From Bacteroidales bacterium (GTDB lineage: Bacteria; Bacteroidota; Bacteroidia; Bacteroidales; UBA932), in the NCBI GenBank assembly GCA_012522855.1, contig JAAYJQ010000003.1, forward strand, positions 1 to 64,000: a stretch of DNA of 64,000 nt, in the 5' to 3' direction. Below are positions 14,844 to 24,808 of this stretch, in pieces. Made by a program: the position numbers and the translations under genes. The notes below the pieces were generated by a model. The model was not told the DNA's origin. It did no database searches and was given only the letters and a program-made list of their open reading frames with translations. How positions within the stretch are numbered: the first letter of the stretch is position 1; every line of letters starts with the position of its first letter.

Positions 14844-17447
14844 TTATTCTTCTTTGACAATGAAACTGTAAGTTCCGCATGAAAGATCTTTCTCCAAGTT
14901 CGGGAGAGACAAATGCGCTATTGTATTGGAAGGTACTGTTAGGTAATACCTCATAATTCCTCCTTCTCGGAGCCATCCTGAGCATATCTTGCCATTAGGG
15001 CAGATAAATGATGCTTCGAACTGATCAAGCCCTTTCGGAAAGCCTGGTTTTACGTTGAACTCCGCGAAACCTGGTTTTTCTTCATCAGGAGTAATTCCAC
15101 CAAGTGCTTTGTAGAGCCAAGCGTTGATTTCTCCGAACATCATATGGTTCAGGGATAAGTCGCGGATCTGCTCGATGTGCCAGTTCTCATAGAACGTGGT
15201 TGCGCCATTTTTCATCCAATAGCCCCATGATGGAAATTCTGTGCTTACAGCTAGACTGTATGCTATGTCCAGATAACCGTTTTCGCTAAGCGCACCTAAT
15301 ATCGCTTTTGAACCGAGTAAGCCTACATCAAGTCCTCTATTTTGGATGTCGATCGCAAGGTTGTCTGCGACCTTCTGTCTGTATTCATCAGGGACGACAT
15401 CCCAATACAGAGGCATCGACATCTCAGTCTGTGTGCCATTTGCATAGATTCCTGTCTGCTTGTTTAGATACTTTTCGTTAATTTTTGTTCGAATCTTCTC
15501 TGCGAGAGATGAGTAGTGGCTTGCATCTGCTTCATGGGCAATTAAAGTTGCTATTTTTTCAAGTATTTTTACGTCCACGTAATAATATATTGAAGAAGTA
15601 AGTTCAGTAGTAGATGTTTCGTGAACGGGAAGCCAGTCCCCAAGCCCCCAGTCGGTAAGGCCTTCAGGATAATTTTTTTCAATGTAACGAATGTAAGACT
15701 TATTGTTTTCGTACATTGTATTGATTAATAGATCATCACCATAAAAAAGCCAGCATTTGTACGGAATGAGAATGTTTGTGCTAGTCCAGTCTGGACCGTT
15801 TCCCCAGTCGTAGCCCCATCCTGGCGAGGGGATAATGTTAGGATAGACCCCATTTGGAAGTTGTGCATCTTTGTGGTCGTTCATCCACTTTTCATAGACT
15901 GTTATTGGATCGAAATTATAAAAGCCGATATCCATTGCTGCGTTGGTGTCACCAGTCCAACCATTCTTTTCCCTTTGAGGACAGTCAGTCGGATAGCCAA
16001 CAAGATTACTCAAATAAGAATAGCATGATGACTTCCAAAGCCAATTGATGATGTCATTCGAAGATTGAATATTCCCGCGTTGGGGAATATCGCTATGAAC
16101 AAAAAATGCTACAATATTTTTTGCATCAAGAGATACAGGCCTATCTGTCGTGATCTCAACGTAACGGAAGCCCTTGTAGCCGAATTTCTGTCGGAAGGTT
16201 TCTTCTTTGTCGCCACCCAGGATGAAGATATCTGTGGCGAATAATTCATTTCGGGTCGAATCCGGGTAATAAAAATAATCAATGTTTTCAGTAGAAACAT
16301 GCCCATCTCTAATGAGTTCTCCGTGCTTCAAGAAAAATGTCGTTCCGCTTTCGCCCTTGACTGTGAGCTCAGTTACACCTGAAATGTTTTGGCCGAAATC
16401 AAAAATGTAGTTTTTATCCGATAATTGTTTGAATGATATTACTTTAAGGGTATCGACATCTCGAATAGGTCTCATTAGTTGTGAGACAATATTCTCCGAG
16501 GGCGCTGATGTTAACTTGACATCAGACCAAGAGGATGCGTTATAGTCAGGTGTCGCCCATTTTCCTAAATTCAGCCTGTTATCAACTTGTTCTGCGACAT
16601 AAATGTTATTATAGATTATTTCGGAGAAATGGGTTTTCCAGGTTTTGTCTGAAACGATAGTCTGTACGCTTCCGTCCTCGTATGTGATTCGAAGGTCCAA
16701 ACAAAAAGAAGGACGGTGTCTCCATGGAGCCACTTCAAAATTCCAAACTGCCATTGGTTGGTGATTATACCATCCGTTACCCATCAAGACCCCTATTGTG
16801 TTTTTTCCGTCGACAATCTGGTCAGTCACATCTCTGGTGATGTAAAGAGTTCTTCTATCGAATCTTGTGAAGGCTGGTTCCAATCTGTCATTCCCGACTT
16901 TGAATCCGTTCAAATAAAGTTCAAAGAGGCCTGCAGCAGCGATGTAGGCTCTTGCCGACATGATCTTGCCATGAGTTAAAAAATCCTTTCGAAAGGCTCC
17001 GGCAGGTCGAATTTCGAGATCCTTTGTATCGTATATCCACCATCCATCCCAATTATTCGGATGCATTTTGCCTGTTTCGAAGTATGCAATAGGGCTTTTG
17101 AGAATAATGCCATTATCTGTCTTTGCTGTAACCTTCCAATAGTAGCAGGTATAAGGCTCAAGCGCTCTTCCCTGATAGGTTGCGATTACCTTGTGAGACT
17201 TGACCACTCCGGATGACCACATGTCACCAATCCCTCTCGCAACGGCAGAAGAGTCAGTTCCGACAATGATCTCCCATTGTCTCTGAGCCGTCACCCCATC
17301 TGGTAGTCGCCAAGATAATCGTGGTGCCTTCGAATCAACTCCTATCGGATTTTCGAGATGCTCACACTGAAGGAAGGAAAGCCTCCCGTGTCCGAAAGTA
17401 ACGGTAGCAAAAAGCAGTGCAACTGCAGTAATCAAGGTTCTATTCAT
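14844..17447 (-). CDS. GH78 alpha-L-rhamnosidase
   Basis: An 867-residue secreted enzyme that would remove terminal alpha-L-rhamnose. A signal peptide covers residues 1-19 (ITAVALLFATVTFG). Then come a fibronectin-like beta domain (about 25-125), the Bac_rhamnosid_N-type domain with YIAAAGLFELYLNGFKVG, and further beta domains. The (alpha/alpha)6 catalytic domain contains TDCPQREKNGWTGD (487-500), the GH78 hallmark, and GWGYDWGNGPDWTST. A C-terminal beta domain follows. The length is normal and no key segment is missing. Its first codons overlap the 3' end of the HTCS gene by 8 bases, so regulator and enzyme are co-transcribed. With GH92 on the other side of the locus, it suggests a substrate containing rhamnose and mannose. 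Confidence 0.93.
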   Translation of the reverse strand: MNRTLITAVALLFATVTFGHGRLSFLQCEHLENPIGVDSKAPRLSWRLPDGVTAQRQWEIIVGTDSSAVARGIGDMWSSGVVKSHKVIATYQGRALEPYTCYYWKVTAKTDNGIILKSPIAYFETGKMHPNNWDGWWIYDTKDLEIRPAGAFRKDFLTHGKIMSARAYIAAAGLFELYLNGFKVGNDRLEPAFTRFDRRTLYITRDVTDQIVDGKNTIGVLMGNGWYNHQPMAVWNFEVAPWRHRPSFCLDLRITYEDGSVQTIVSDKTWKTHFSEIIYNNIYVAEQVDNRLNLGKWATPDYNASSWSDVKLTSAPSENIVSQLMRPIRDVDTLKVISFKQLSDKNYIFDFGQNISGVTELTVKGESGTTFFLKHGELIRDGHVSTENIDYFYYPDSTRNELFATDIFILGGDKEETFRQKFGYKGFRYVEITTDRPVSLDAKNIVAFFVHSDIPQRGNIQSSNDIINWLWKSSCYSYLSNLVGYPTDCPQREKNGWTGDTNAAMDIGFYNFDPITVYEKWMNDHKDAQLPNGVYPNIIPSPGWGYDWGNGPDWTSTNILIPYKCWLFYGDDLLINTMYENNKSYIRYIEKNYPEGLTDWGLGDWLPVHETSTTELTSSIYYYVDVKILEKIATLIAHEADASHYSSLAEKIRTKINEKYLNKQTGIYANGTQTEMSMPLYWDVVPDEYRQKVADNLAIDIQNRGLDVGLLGSKAILGALSENGYLDIAYSLAVSTEFPSWGYWMKNGATTFYENWHIEQIRDLSLNHMMFGEINAWLYKALGGITPDEEKPGFAEFNVKPGFPKGLDQFEASFICPNGKICSGWLREGGIMRYYLTVPSNTIAHLSLPNLEKDLSCGTYSFIVKEE

Positions 17448-20400
17448 TGTTTTCGTCTTTAGTAGTTAATTTGGCGTAGTCTTTTGGCAAAGTCCCGTAT
17501 TCCTTCAAGAATGATTTTGCAAAGTATGATGATGAATTATAGCCAACCAAATAACCGATTTCCCCTATCCGCAGATCGCTATTACGAAGCATTGCAGCTG
17601 CTTTTTCAAGTCGAATCTTCTTGATGAGTTTCCCAGGGCTCAGATTCGTTTTTTCTTTTATTTTCCGATAAAGATAAGAACGGCTGATGTGCAGTTCATC
17701 GCATAGCATATTAACGCTGAGCTCCTGATTCGAGAGATTGTATTCCACTGTGTCATAAAGTTTTTTCATCAGTCTTTCATCTTTTGCAGTCAAGGTCGAC
17801 TGTGGCGCAATATTTTTGGAAAATCCGATAGATATTGAACTTCGCTTGTTTCTAATAATATTATGTATTTGCGCCATTAGTAATTGTGTTGAGAATGGTT
17901 TTTCAATGTAGGCCTCAGCCCCGGCGTCCATTCCTGCAACCTTTGACTTCAGATCCGTCTTTGCGGTGAGCAGTATTACAGGAATGTGCCGAAATTCATC
18001 ATGATTCTTAATAACCTTGCAAAGAGAAATACCGTCAATATCTGACATCATCACATCTGAAATCACGAGATCGACAGGAGATTGTCTGAGGAGGGATATT
18101 GCCGATGAGCCGTCAAGAGCAGTAATGATATGGTATTGCCTACTTAGGAGTTTCTTAAGAAATTGTGTCATGCTCTTGTTATCATCCACAACAAGAACAG
18201 TCATCTTTCCATCTCTCGGGACTGTCTCATTAATTAAAGCATGAGCCTCAGTATTTTCGGGTTCATTAATTGTTGAGCAAACGCCTATAGGAATCTCGAC
18301 CACGAATTCTGTCCCATCTTCTGTGTCAGGATTAACGTAAACTTTTCCACGATGAATTTCAACGAAACTCTTTACAAGAGACAACCCAACGCCTACCCCG
18401 CCAAGTTTTTGGTTCCCTGGGATCTGGAAGAACGGTTCGAATATTTTTTCTCGGAACTCCGGACCAATCGGAGGGCCGTTGTTCCAGACAGAGAGTCTGG
18501 CAATGTCTCCTTTTTTTGTAAGACTGAGCCTTATGATCCCACGACAATATTTTGAGGCATTGCTTAGCAAATTGCTTACTATTTTGGCGTATTCCTCATT
18601 ATCAACGTTTGCGACTAGGTGGGGCTTACAAAGATGCTTGTAGATATGGATGTCATTCTGCTGGAGGGAAATCTTAAATGTCTTCAAAACATTCCCAATC
18701 AAATTGTTAAGATCTGTAGGTACTTTGTTTATTTTATATCCGCCCTGTTCTGTGATAGACAAATCTAGCATTTGTTTTGTGAGCGCGGTTAGTCGTTCAA
18801 GATTCTCATGCATCACCTCCATGCAGGAGTTCTTATCCTCTATTGTTGATTCTGGAGAAGAAAGAATTTCGAAGGGTGCTGAAATCAGCGACAAAGGAGT
18901 CTTGATCTCATGGGCAATTCCAGTAAAAAATGCGAGTTTTGTGTCGTATAGGACTTTTTCTTCGTTCGCCTTTATTTCTTCCATAATATACTTCTTACGT
19001 TCTTTTTGACGTTTCATTATGGACCAGAAGACCGCAGACACAATTCCAATGAAGAGAAGGAAGTATAATGATTTGGCCCACCAACTTCGCCAAGGGCTAG
19101 GTAGGACAAAGATCATGATCGATTTTCTGCTTTCGGGATTGTTGGCTTTTTCAACAACAAGTTTGTACTTCCCGTTCGGCAGATTCGAGTAATAGATCTG
19201 GTTGTTATGGGCGATTATCCACTTCTGGTCGTAGCCTTCCAGTTTATATACGAACTGGTTTCTTTGGGATGGCCTCATGTCCATTGAGGAAATTGACAAT
19301 CTGAATGAGTTCTGGTTGTGGCGGATGATAATCTTGTCTGAATTGACAATTGAGTGTTCGAGCGGGGAAGTTTTTTCGCCAATTGTAGCGATTTGGTTGT
19401 TTACAAATAGGTCAGTAAAGTAAATTGATGAATTGGTAGTCCGGGGTTTTAATTTTTCTGGATTGAATCTTAAAAATCCTTCATTAGTTCCAAACATTAG
19501 GTATCCCTCATCATCTTTTATCCCGGAATTATGGATAAACTGATTTGAGAGTGGCCCCCCAGAAAATGAATAGTTTGTAAAACTTTCATCTTCAGTACAA
19601 AAGCATGACAGCCCATTATTAGTTGATATCCAGATATTCCCGGAGTTATCTTCCAGCATCTTTTGGATGATATTGTTCGGTAAGCCGTCCGTTATGGTAA
19701 ATGTTCTGAACCTCTGTGTTTCTGTGCTGTAACGACAGACGCCGTTGCCTTCGGTAAGCATCCAGATATTACCTTTAGTGTCTTTGAATAGGCCTGAAAT
19801 ATTGTTGCAACAGAGACTATTATCATCATTGGGATCATTTATGTAATGTTTCCATGTCTGAATTCGAGGGTTATAAACAAAAACTCCATCTTCAGCACTT
19901 GATAGCCATAAATTCATGTCTTCGTCTTCAATAATGTCGCTGATTATATTGTGGTCGCGCGATAGAAGAGTACTGATAGTTGACCCATTGGAGCTGATGA
20001 TATTCGCACCTTTCGTGGTCCCGACAATGAGGTTGCCTTCTGTGTCCTTGCATAGCGAAATAATGCTGTTGTCATTGAGGCTGTTGGGATAGGTGTATAT
20101 CGTCGGGTATTGAAAAACGCTTTGAGTCTTGAGGTCAATTTGATCCAGTCCTCTTGCCATGTATCCTACCCACAGACGGTTGTCTGAGATTTCAATTAAA
20201 GTGATGTTGTCCCCTGATAAGCGAGTCTTTCCCAAAGGATAAGCATTAAAATTGCCGTCTTTCGGACGAAAGACAGATATTCCTCTGTCAGACACGAACC
20301 AGATATTTCCTTCGGAGTCTTTCGAAAAATGCTTAATCTGCCCATGGCTTGCCGTCTCTTCGGAGGAAGGATAGAACTCAAAATCTGACCAATTGTCTGG

Positions 20401-21405
20401 AAGATAATTAATCCCCTTAGAAAGAGTGCTAAACCAAAGTCCCCCGTTATGATCCATTAGGATATTAGTAATGTCATTGCTAGTCAATGAGTTATCCCGT
20501 ATTGAACTTGATTCAAAATGGCTGATTTTTCCTGTTGTCTTATTTTTTATATAGAGTCCATCAGTTGTCCCTATCCAGAGGTTGTCCTTTTCCTCGAGGA
20601 CATCTGTGATTGTTTGTTCTTTGCCTTTGATGAAGAATAGAGGCTCACTTCTCTCTGTGATGCGATTAAAAGAGCACAATCCATTAATCGGGGAGCAAAC
20701 AAACAGGTTATTCGTACTACTTTCTGAGATTTTACTTACCCCTCCTTTAAACAGGTGTTCATAGGTTATAAACGAATCAGACAATTCATCGTACCTGCTG
20801 AGTCCTGACTTGTTAAACCCGATTGATCCTGCCCATAGCGTGCTGTCAAGGTCACAGCAAAGTGAAAGAACTTCATTTGAATTTATTTTCCCATTCTCCC
20901 TGGAATAACAAATAAGCTTATTATTGGATACTTCATATTTAAATACACCTTTTGAATAGTCTGCGATCCAAATGTCTCCATTCTTACCTTGGGCAATGTC
21001 GGTTACCTTTTCTTCTACCGAATTACCTTCTTCGGATATGGCATCTAGTCTGATGAATTTCTCCTTGTCGGTATCAAAGCGATAGATTCCCCTTAAGGTT
21101 CCGACCCAAATGTCACCATTTTTGTCTTCCAACAGGGAAAAGACGGAATTTGAGTGTGATCGTTTCTCGTCTTCAGTGGTGTGAACCAAAAAGTTTTTGA
21201 CTGAATGCCCATCATATCGATTGAGTCCTTCACCAGTTGCTATCCAAATAAAACCTTTGCTATCAGCAATAGCATCGTTGACACAATTGTGCGAAAGCCC
21301 CTCTTCCATTGTCAATCTGCTGAAGTACAATTTTGATGGTTGTGCCTCAATACTAATAATTGTGAAAAATGATAGAATTGTCCAAAGATAGAATCGCAAG
21401 AACAT
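17440..21405 (-). CDS. Hybrid two-component system sensor-regulator (HTCS)
   Basis: A protein of about 1321 residues that senses a glycan fragment in the periplasm and regulates PUL transcription. After a signal segment (FYLWTILSFFTIISIEAQ), residues about 25-700 form two beta-propellers built from repeats such as GDIWVGTLRGIYRFD and GNIWISTNNGLSC. A Y_Y_Y domain follows, then a membrane segment (SLYFLLFIGIVSAVFW). The cytoplasmic part has HisKA with H832 in GIAHEIKTPLSLI, HATPase with GVGVGLSLVKSF, a receiver domain with D1117 in VISDVMM, and a C-terminal AraC-type HTH (LHISRSYLYRKIKEKTN). I use the ATG at 21405 because a -7 box TATATTTG (21431-21424) lies just upstream, which rules out the longer frame from 21459. 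It is divergent from susC and overlaps GH78. Confidence 0.95.
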   Translation of the reverse strand: MFLRFYLWTILSFFTIISIEAQPSKLYFSRLTMEEGLSHNCVNDAIADSKGFIWIATGEGLNRYDGHSVKNFLVHTTEDEKRSHSNSVFSLLEDKNGDIWVGTLRGIYRFDTDKEKFIRLDAISEEGNSVEEKVTDIAQGKNGDIWIADYSKGVFKYEVSNNKLICYSRENGKINSNEVLSLCCDLDSTLWAGSIGFNKSGLSRYDELSDSFITYEHLFKGGVSKISESSTNNLFVCSPINGLCSFNRITERSEPLFFIKGKEQTITDVLEEKDNLWIGTTDGLYIKNKTTGKISHFESSSIRDNSLTSNDITNILMDHNGGLWFSTLSKGINYLPDNWSDFEFYPSSEETASHGQIKHFSKDSEGNIWFVSDRGISVFRPKDGNFNAYPLGKTRLSGDNITLIEISDNRLWVGYMARGLDQIDLKTQSVFQYPTIYTYPNSLNDNSIISLCKDTEGNLIVGTTKGANIISSNGSTISTLLSRDHNIISDIIEDEDMNLWLSSAEDGVFVYNPRIQTWKHYINDPNDDNSLCCNNISGLFKDTKGNIWMLTEGNGVCRYSTETQRFRTFTITDGLPNNIIQKMLEDNSGNIWISTNNGLSCFCTEDESFTNYSFSGGPLSNQFIHNSGIKDDEGYLMFGTNEGFLRFNPEKLKPRTTNSSIYFTDLFVNNQIATIGEKTSPLEHSIVNSDKIIIRHNQNSFRLSISSMDMRPSQRNQFVYKLEGYDQKWIIAHNNQIYYSNLPNGKYKLVVEKANNPESRKSIMIFVLPSPWRSWWAKSLYFLLFIGIVSAVFWSIMKRQKERKKYIMEEIKANEEKVLYDTKLAFFTGIAHEIKTPLSLISAPFEILSSPESTIEDKNSCMEVMHENLERLTALTKQMLDLSITEQGGYKINKVPTDLNNLIGNVLKTFKISLQQNDIHIYKHLCKPHLVANVDNEEYAKIVSNLLSNASKYCRGIIRLSLTKKGDIARLSVWNNGPPIGPEFREKIFEPFFQIPGNQKLGGVGVGLSLVKSFVEIHRGKVYVNPDTEDGTEFVVEIPIGVCSTINEPENTEAHALINETVPRDGKMTVLVVDDNKSMTQFLKKLLSRQYHIITALDGSSAISLLRQSPVDLVISDVMMSDIDGISLCKVIKNHDEFRHIPVILLTAKTDLKSKVAGMDAGAEAYIEKPFSTQLLMAQIHNIIRNKRSSISIGFSKNIAPQSTLTAKDERLMKKLYDTVEYNLSNQELSVNMLCDELHISRSYLYRKIKEKTNLSPGKLIKKIRLEKAAAMLRNSDLRIGEIGYLVGYNSSSYFAKSFLKEYGTLPKDYAKLTTKDENNE

Positions 21406-21423
21406 CACACAACTTCTTTTTTC

Positions 21424-21566
21424 CAAATATAGTAATTCAGTATGAAAGGATTGTTTCAAAAAGGAAATATTTATTCCATTATTGAAATTTTTAAACGTTT
21501 TGAATGAAACTAATCCTTTTTTGAAATGATTGTGTGGTCATTTATTATTAATATCGGTCAACTTTG
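21424..21566. promoter_or_regulatory. Divergent PUL control region with inverted repeats
   Basis: Between the HTCS and susC genes, AAAGGATTGTTTC (21445-21457) is mirrored by GAAACTAATCCTTT (21506-21519). An overlapping pair, TTTCAAAAAGG (21454-21464), is mirrored by CCTTTTTTGAAA (21515-21526). These are good candidates for binding sites of the AraC-type domain of the HTCS. The HTCS -7 box TATATTTG is at 21431-21424 (minus). For susC a weaker CAACTTTG is at 21559-21566. Confidence 0.5.
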
Positions 21567-21594
21567 TAATACAATAAAAAAGACAAGCTACAAC

Positions 21595-24500
21595 ATGAAT
21601 AAAACATTCAAATCTTTTCGAAATGCTGTCGGATCTGTACTTCTGGTTCTTGCCTTTGGGCTATTTCAATGTCCTGCTTTCGCTCAACTGAGCCGTACGA
21701 TTACAGGTATAGTTTCTGATCAGAACGGAGACCCGGTAATCGGTGCCGGAATTCTTATTCAAGGCACTAACTCGGGGACGACGACTGCTTCAAATGGAAG
21801 CTTCGAATTACCCTTGATGATGTCTGGTGATGTTGTTCTTACTGTGTCGAGCCTTGGATTCCGCGAGAAGACAGTCATTGTCCCGGCGGCACAATCCCAA
21901 GTTGACATTGTCGTTGAAGAGGATATGACTCAGCTCAATGATGTTGTAGTGGTTGCCTATGGTACCCAAAAGAGAGCTTCTCTTACAGGCGCCATATCAT
22001 CTGTGAGCTCCCAGGCGATCAAAAAAACCAGAAACGAAAATGTAATTAATATGCTGTCCGGCAAAATGTCAGGTGTTCGTGTCATCCAAACATCCGGAGA
22101 GCCTGGATCATTTTCATCATCAATCAATATTCGCGGCTTTGCCGCCCCGCTTGTAATCATTGACGGCGTCCCTAGAGATAACATGGAAAGGCTTGATGCG
22201 AACGAAATAGAGAGTATTTCAATCCTTAAAGATGCCTCTGCATCTATTTATGGTATGAGGGCCTCTAACGGTGTCATATTAATCACAACTAAGAAAGGAC
22301 AGGCGGGATCGTCAAGCATCGAATACGAGGGCTATGCCGGGTTCTCAACGCCGATAAATACACCTGATGGACTGCAAGCCTGGCAATTTATGGAAATTAC
22401 CAACGAGAACAACATTATGAGAGGTTCAATGCCGCCAGGTAAGTTCATCTATCCCCTTGATGAAATAGAAAAGTTCAAGTCTGGGAAAAAGGTCGGCACG
22501 GAGTGGTACAGAATTAACAACAACAAATACTCTCCTCAAACTTCTCATACGATTTCTATGAGCGGGGGAAATGATAAGATCCTGTATTTTACAAATTTCG
22601 CATACTTCTCCCAGAACGGCATATACAGTACGAGAGATCTCACCTATGAGAGATTCAACTTAAGAAGCAACATTTCTGTAAAAGTGACTGAGAATCTAAA
22701 AGCGGATGTACAGATTAACGGAATGATGGATACAAAGAATTCTCCATATTACGATACTGAGATATTCTATCGCGCGGCTTGGATTGAAAGGCCAGTTGAA
22801 GCAGCCTTCGCCAATTACACAAGACCGTTTCTTCAAAACGTCTCCCAAGGCTATAATCCGTATGTAATCTCTGATTCGGATCTCTCAGGATATAAGAAGA
22901 TATGCGAAAGGCTAGTTCAAGCCACTGGCGCACTCACGTGGGATGTTCCATTTGTTTCCGGGTTACAAGCAAAGGCATCATACTCTTATGACTACACCAA
23001 CCGGGACAATAAGGAACTGAAAAAGTCTTACACGCTATACACCTATAAAATTGACTCGAATGAGTTCGTTCCTTCCATTTACGGAGGAAAGGATGATGAT
23101 CCAAAGTTGAATTCAATAAGGCGCGGCACGAAGTTCAATCAGAATAAACTTTTGCAGACATCGCTCAATTATGATCAATCGTTCGGAAGCCATCACGTCA
23201 CGGCTCTTGCGCTTTATGAAGAGCAAACAACAGATATGGATAACTATTACGCACAGCGATATATTCAGATGAACTCTCTTGGAGAACTTTCTAACGGCAT
23301 CAGTGAAGGACAAGTTGGTTCAATGGATCCTAGCTATTATTCCAGCGGCGTGCGAATAGCGGACCAGTCTGGCTTGTGGAAAATCGCAAGCAAATCTGTC
23401 GTAGGTCGAATTAATTATGATTACGCCGAGAGATACTATTTTGAAACTGCGTTCAGATATGACGGATCATCGAAGTTCTATAAGGGGCATCAGTGGGGTT
23501 TTTTCCCGTCAGTATCAGCAGGTTGGAGAATCTCTGAGGAACCTTTCATGAAAAATCTGAACCTTGGTTTTTTGGATAATCTGAAAATTCGCGCCTCTTA
23601 CGGCCACTCCGGGGATGATGGTACGGCCAACTTTCAGTATATTGAAGGCTATTCCTACGGAAGTGGGGCAATCGATTGGTGGCCAATTCTTTGGGATGGA
23701 AAGGATCAGAATCTGGTGTCATTGCTTTCGACCCCTAACAAAAACCTTACATGGATCCGCACAGAAACGTCTAATTTGGGTTTTGACGGTGATTTCTGGA
23801 ATGGTCGATTTGGCTTTGAATTCGATATTTTTCAGCGCTATCGTTCAGGCAAACCGGCAACGAAGAATGTTACAATTCCGGACTGGCTCGGTCAAAGCCT
23901 TGCTCAAGAAAACCTCAATAGCGATCGTACCAGAGGATTTGATGTGACGCTGCGCCACAGAAATCATTTCGGAGAATTTTTCTACGGGATTACAGGGAAC
24001 CTTGCTTTTTCACGAACTATGAACCGTTATGTGGAACATACGGAATATGGTACCAGGTATCTGAACTGGAAAAACAACTCTTCCAATAGGTACAACGACA
24101 TTTCGTGGGGTTACGATTATGCTGGACAATTTACCAGTCTAGACCATATTTGGCATTCGCCTGTTATGGATGGGCTAGGTAATGCTAATTTCAAACCGGG
24201 AGACTATATGTATGAGGATTGGAATGACGATGGGGTGATTGATGAGAATGACTCACATCCAATCGCTTTCGGTGCTCAGACTACTCCTGTTCTATATTTC
24301 GGTTTCACCATTGACTTTACTTGGAAGGCATTTGATTTTGCTGCAGTATTCCAAGGTGGAGCATTCAACAATGTCAAATACGAGTGGTACCTCTCAACGC
24401 CGTTCATTTACGACAAGAATGGTCCCGATTTCTTTTATGACCGTTGGCATATGGAAGATCCGTCCGCAAATCCTCTTGATCCGAGAACGATCTGGATCCC

Positions 24501-24801
24501 CGGATACCTCCCGACTACCAGCCAGGCAAGTCCAGCAATGAGTAGTAATGTGAGTACATCCAGGGCTTCCCTTCATGACGCGTCTTATCTTAGGCTAAAA
24601 TCCCTGGAAATCGGCTATATCTTCCCCAAAAGATGGGCTGAGAAGATAAACGCATCGTCTGTCAGAATATTTGCAAACGGGTATAATCTACTGACATTTA
24701 CGGGGCTGAAATACCTTGATCCTGAGCATCCTTCCTCTGGCTATGGAACAACATACCCGCTTATTTGTACTGCAAATTTCGGAGTCAAAATTAAACTTTA
24801 G
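21595..24801 (+). CDS. SusC-family TonB-dependent outer-membrane transporter
   Basis: A 1068-residue outer-membrane channel that imports oligosaccharides captured by its SusD partner, powered by TonB-ExbBD. The signal peptide ends at CPAFAQ. Next is a carboxypeptidase-regulatory-like domain (TITGIVSDQNGDPVIGAGIL), then the TonB-box region and DVVVVAYGTQKRASLTGAIS. The plug contains INIRGFAAPLVIIDGVPRD and ASIYGMRASNGVILITTKKG, and the remainder is the 22-strand barrel ending in a typical aromatic-rich strand. I chose the ATG at 21595 (MNKTFKSF), since the open frame upstream is promoter sequence. It is 7 bases before susD. Length and motifs are complete. Confidence 0.95.
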   Translation: MNKTFKSFRNAVGSVLLVLAFGLFQCPAFAQLSRTITGIVSDQNGDPVIGAGILIQGTNSGTTTASNGSFELPLMMSGDVVLTVSSLGFREKTVIVPAAQSQVDIVVEEDMTQLNDVVVVAYGTQKRASLTGAISSVSSQAIKKTRNENVINMLSGKMSGVRVIQTSGEPGSFSSSINIRGFAAPLVIIDGVPRDNMERLDANEIESISILKDASASIYGMRASNGVILITTKKGQAGSSSIEYEGYAGFSTPINTPDGLQAWQFMEITNENNIMRGSMPPGKFIYPLDEIEKFKSGKKVGTEWYRINNNKYSPQTSHTISMSGGNDKILYFTNFAYFSQNGIYSTRDLTYERFNLRSNISVKVTENLKADVQINGMMDTKNSPYYDTEIFYRAAWIERPVEAAFANYTRPFLQNVSQGYNPYVISDSDLSGYKKICERLVQATGALTWDVPFVSGLQAKASYSYDYTNRDNKELKKSYTLYTYKIDSNEFVPSIYGGKDDDPKLNSIRRGTKFNQNKLLQTSLNYDQSFGSHHVTALALYEEQTTDMDNYYAQRYIQMNSLGELSNGISEGQVGSMDPSYYSSGVRIADQSGLWKIASKSVVGRINYDYAERYYFETAFRYDGSSKFYKGHQWGFFPSVSAGWRISEEPFMKNLNLGFLDNLKIRASYGHSGDDGTANFQYIEGYSYGSGAIDWWPILWDGKDQNLVSLLSTPNKNLTWIRTETSNLGFDGDFWNGRFGFEFDIFQRYRSGKPATKNVTIPDWLGQSLAQENLNSDRTRGFDVTLRHRNHFGEFFYGITGNLAFSRTMNRYVEHTEYGTRYLNWKNNSSNRYNDISWGYDYAGQFTSLDHIWHSPVMDGLGNANFKPGDYMYEDWNDDGVIDENDSHPIAFGAQTTPVLYFGFTIDFTWKAFDFAAVFQGGAFNNVKYEWYLSTPFIYDKNGPDFFYDRWHMEDPSANPLDPRTIWIPGYLPTTSQASPAMSSNVSTSRASLHDASYLRLKSLEIGYIFPKRWAEKINASSVRIFANGYNLLTFTGLKYLDPEHPSSGYGTTYPLICTANFGVKIKL

Positions 24802-24808
24802 AAGTGGC

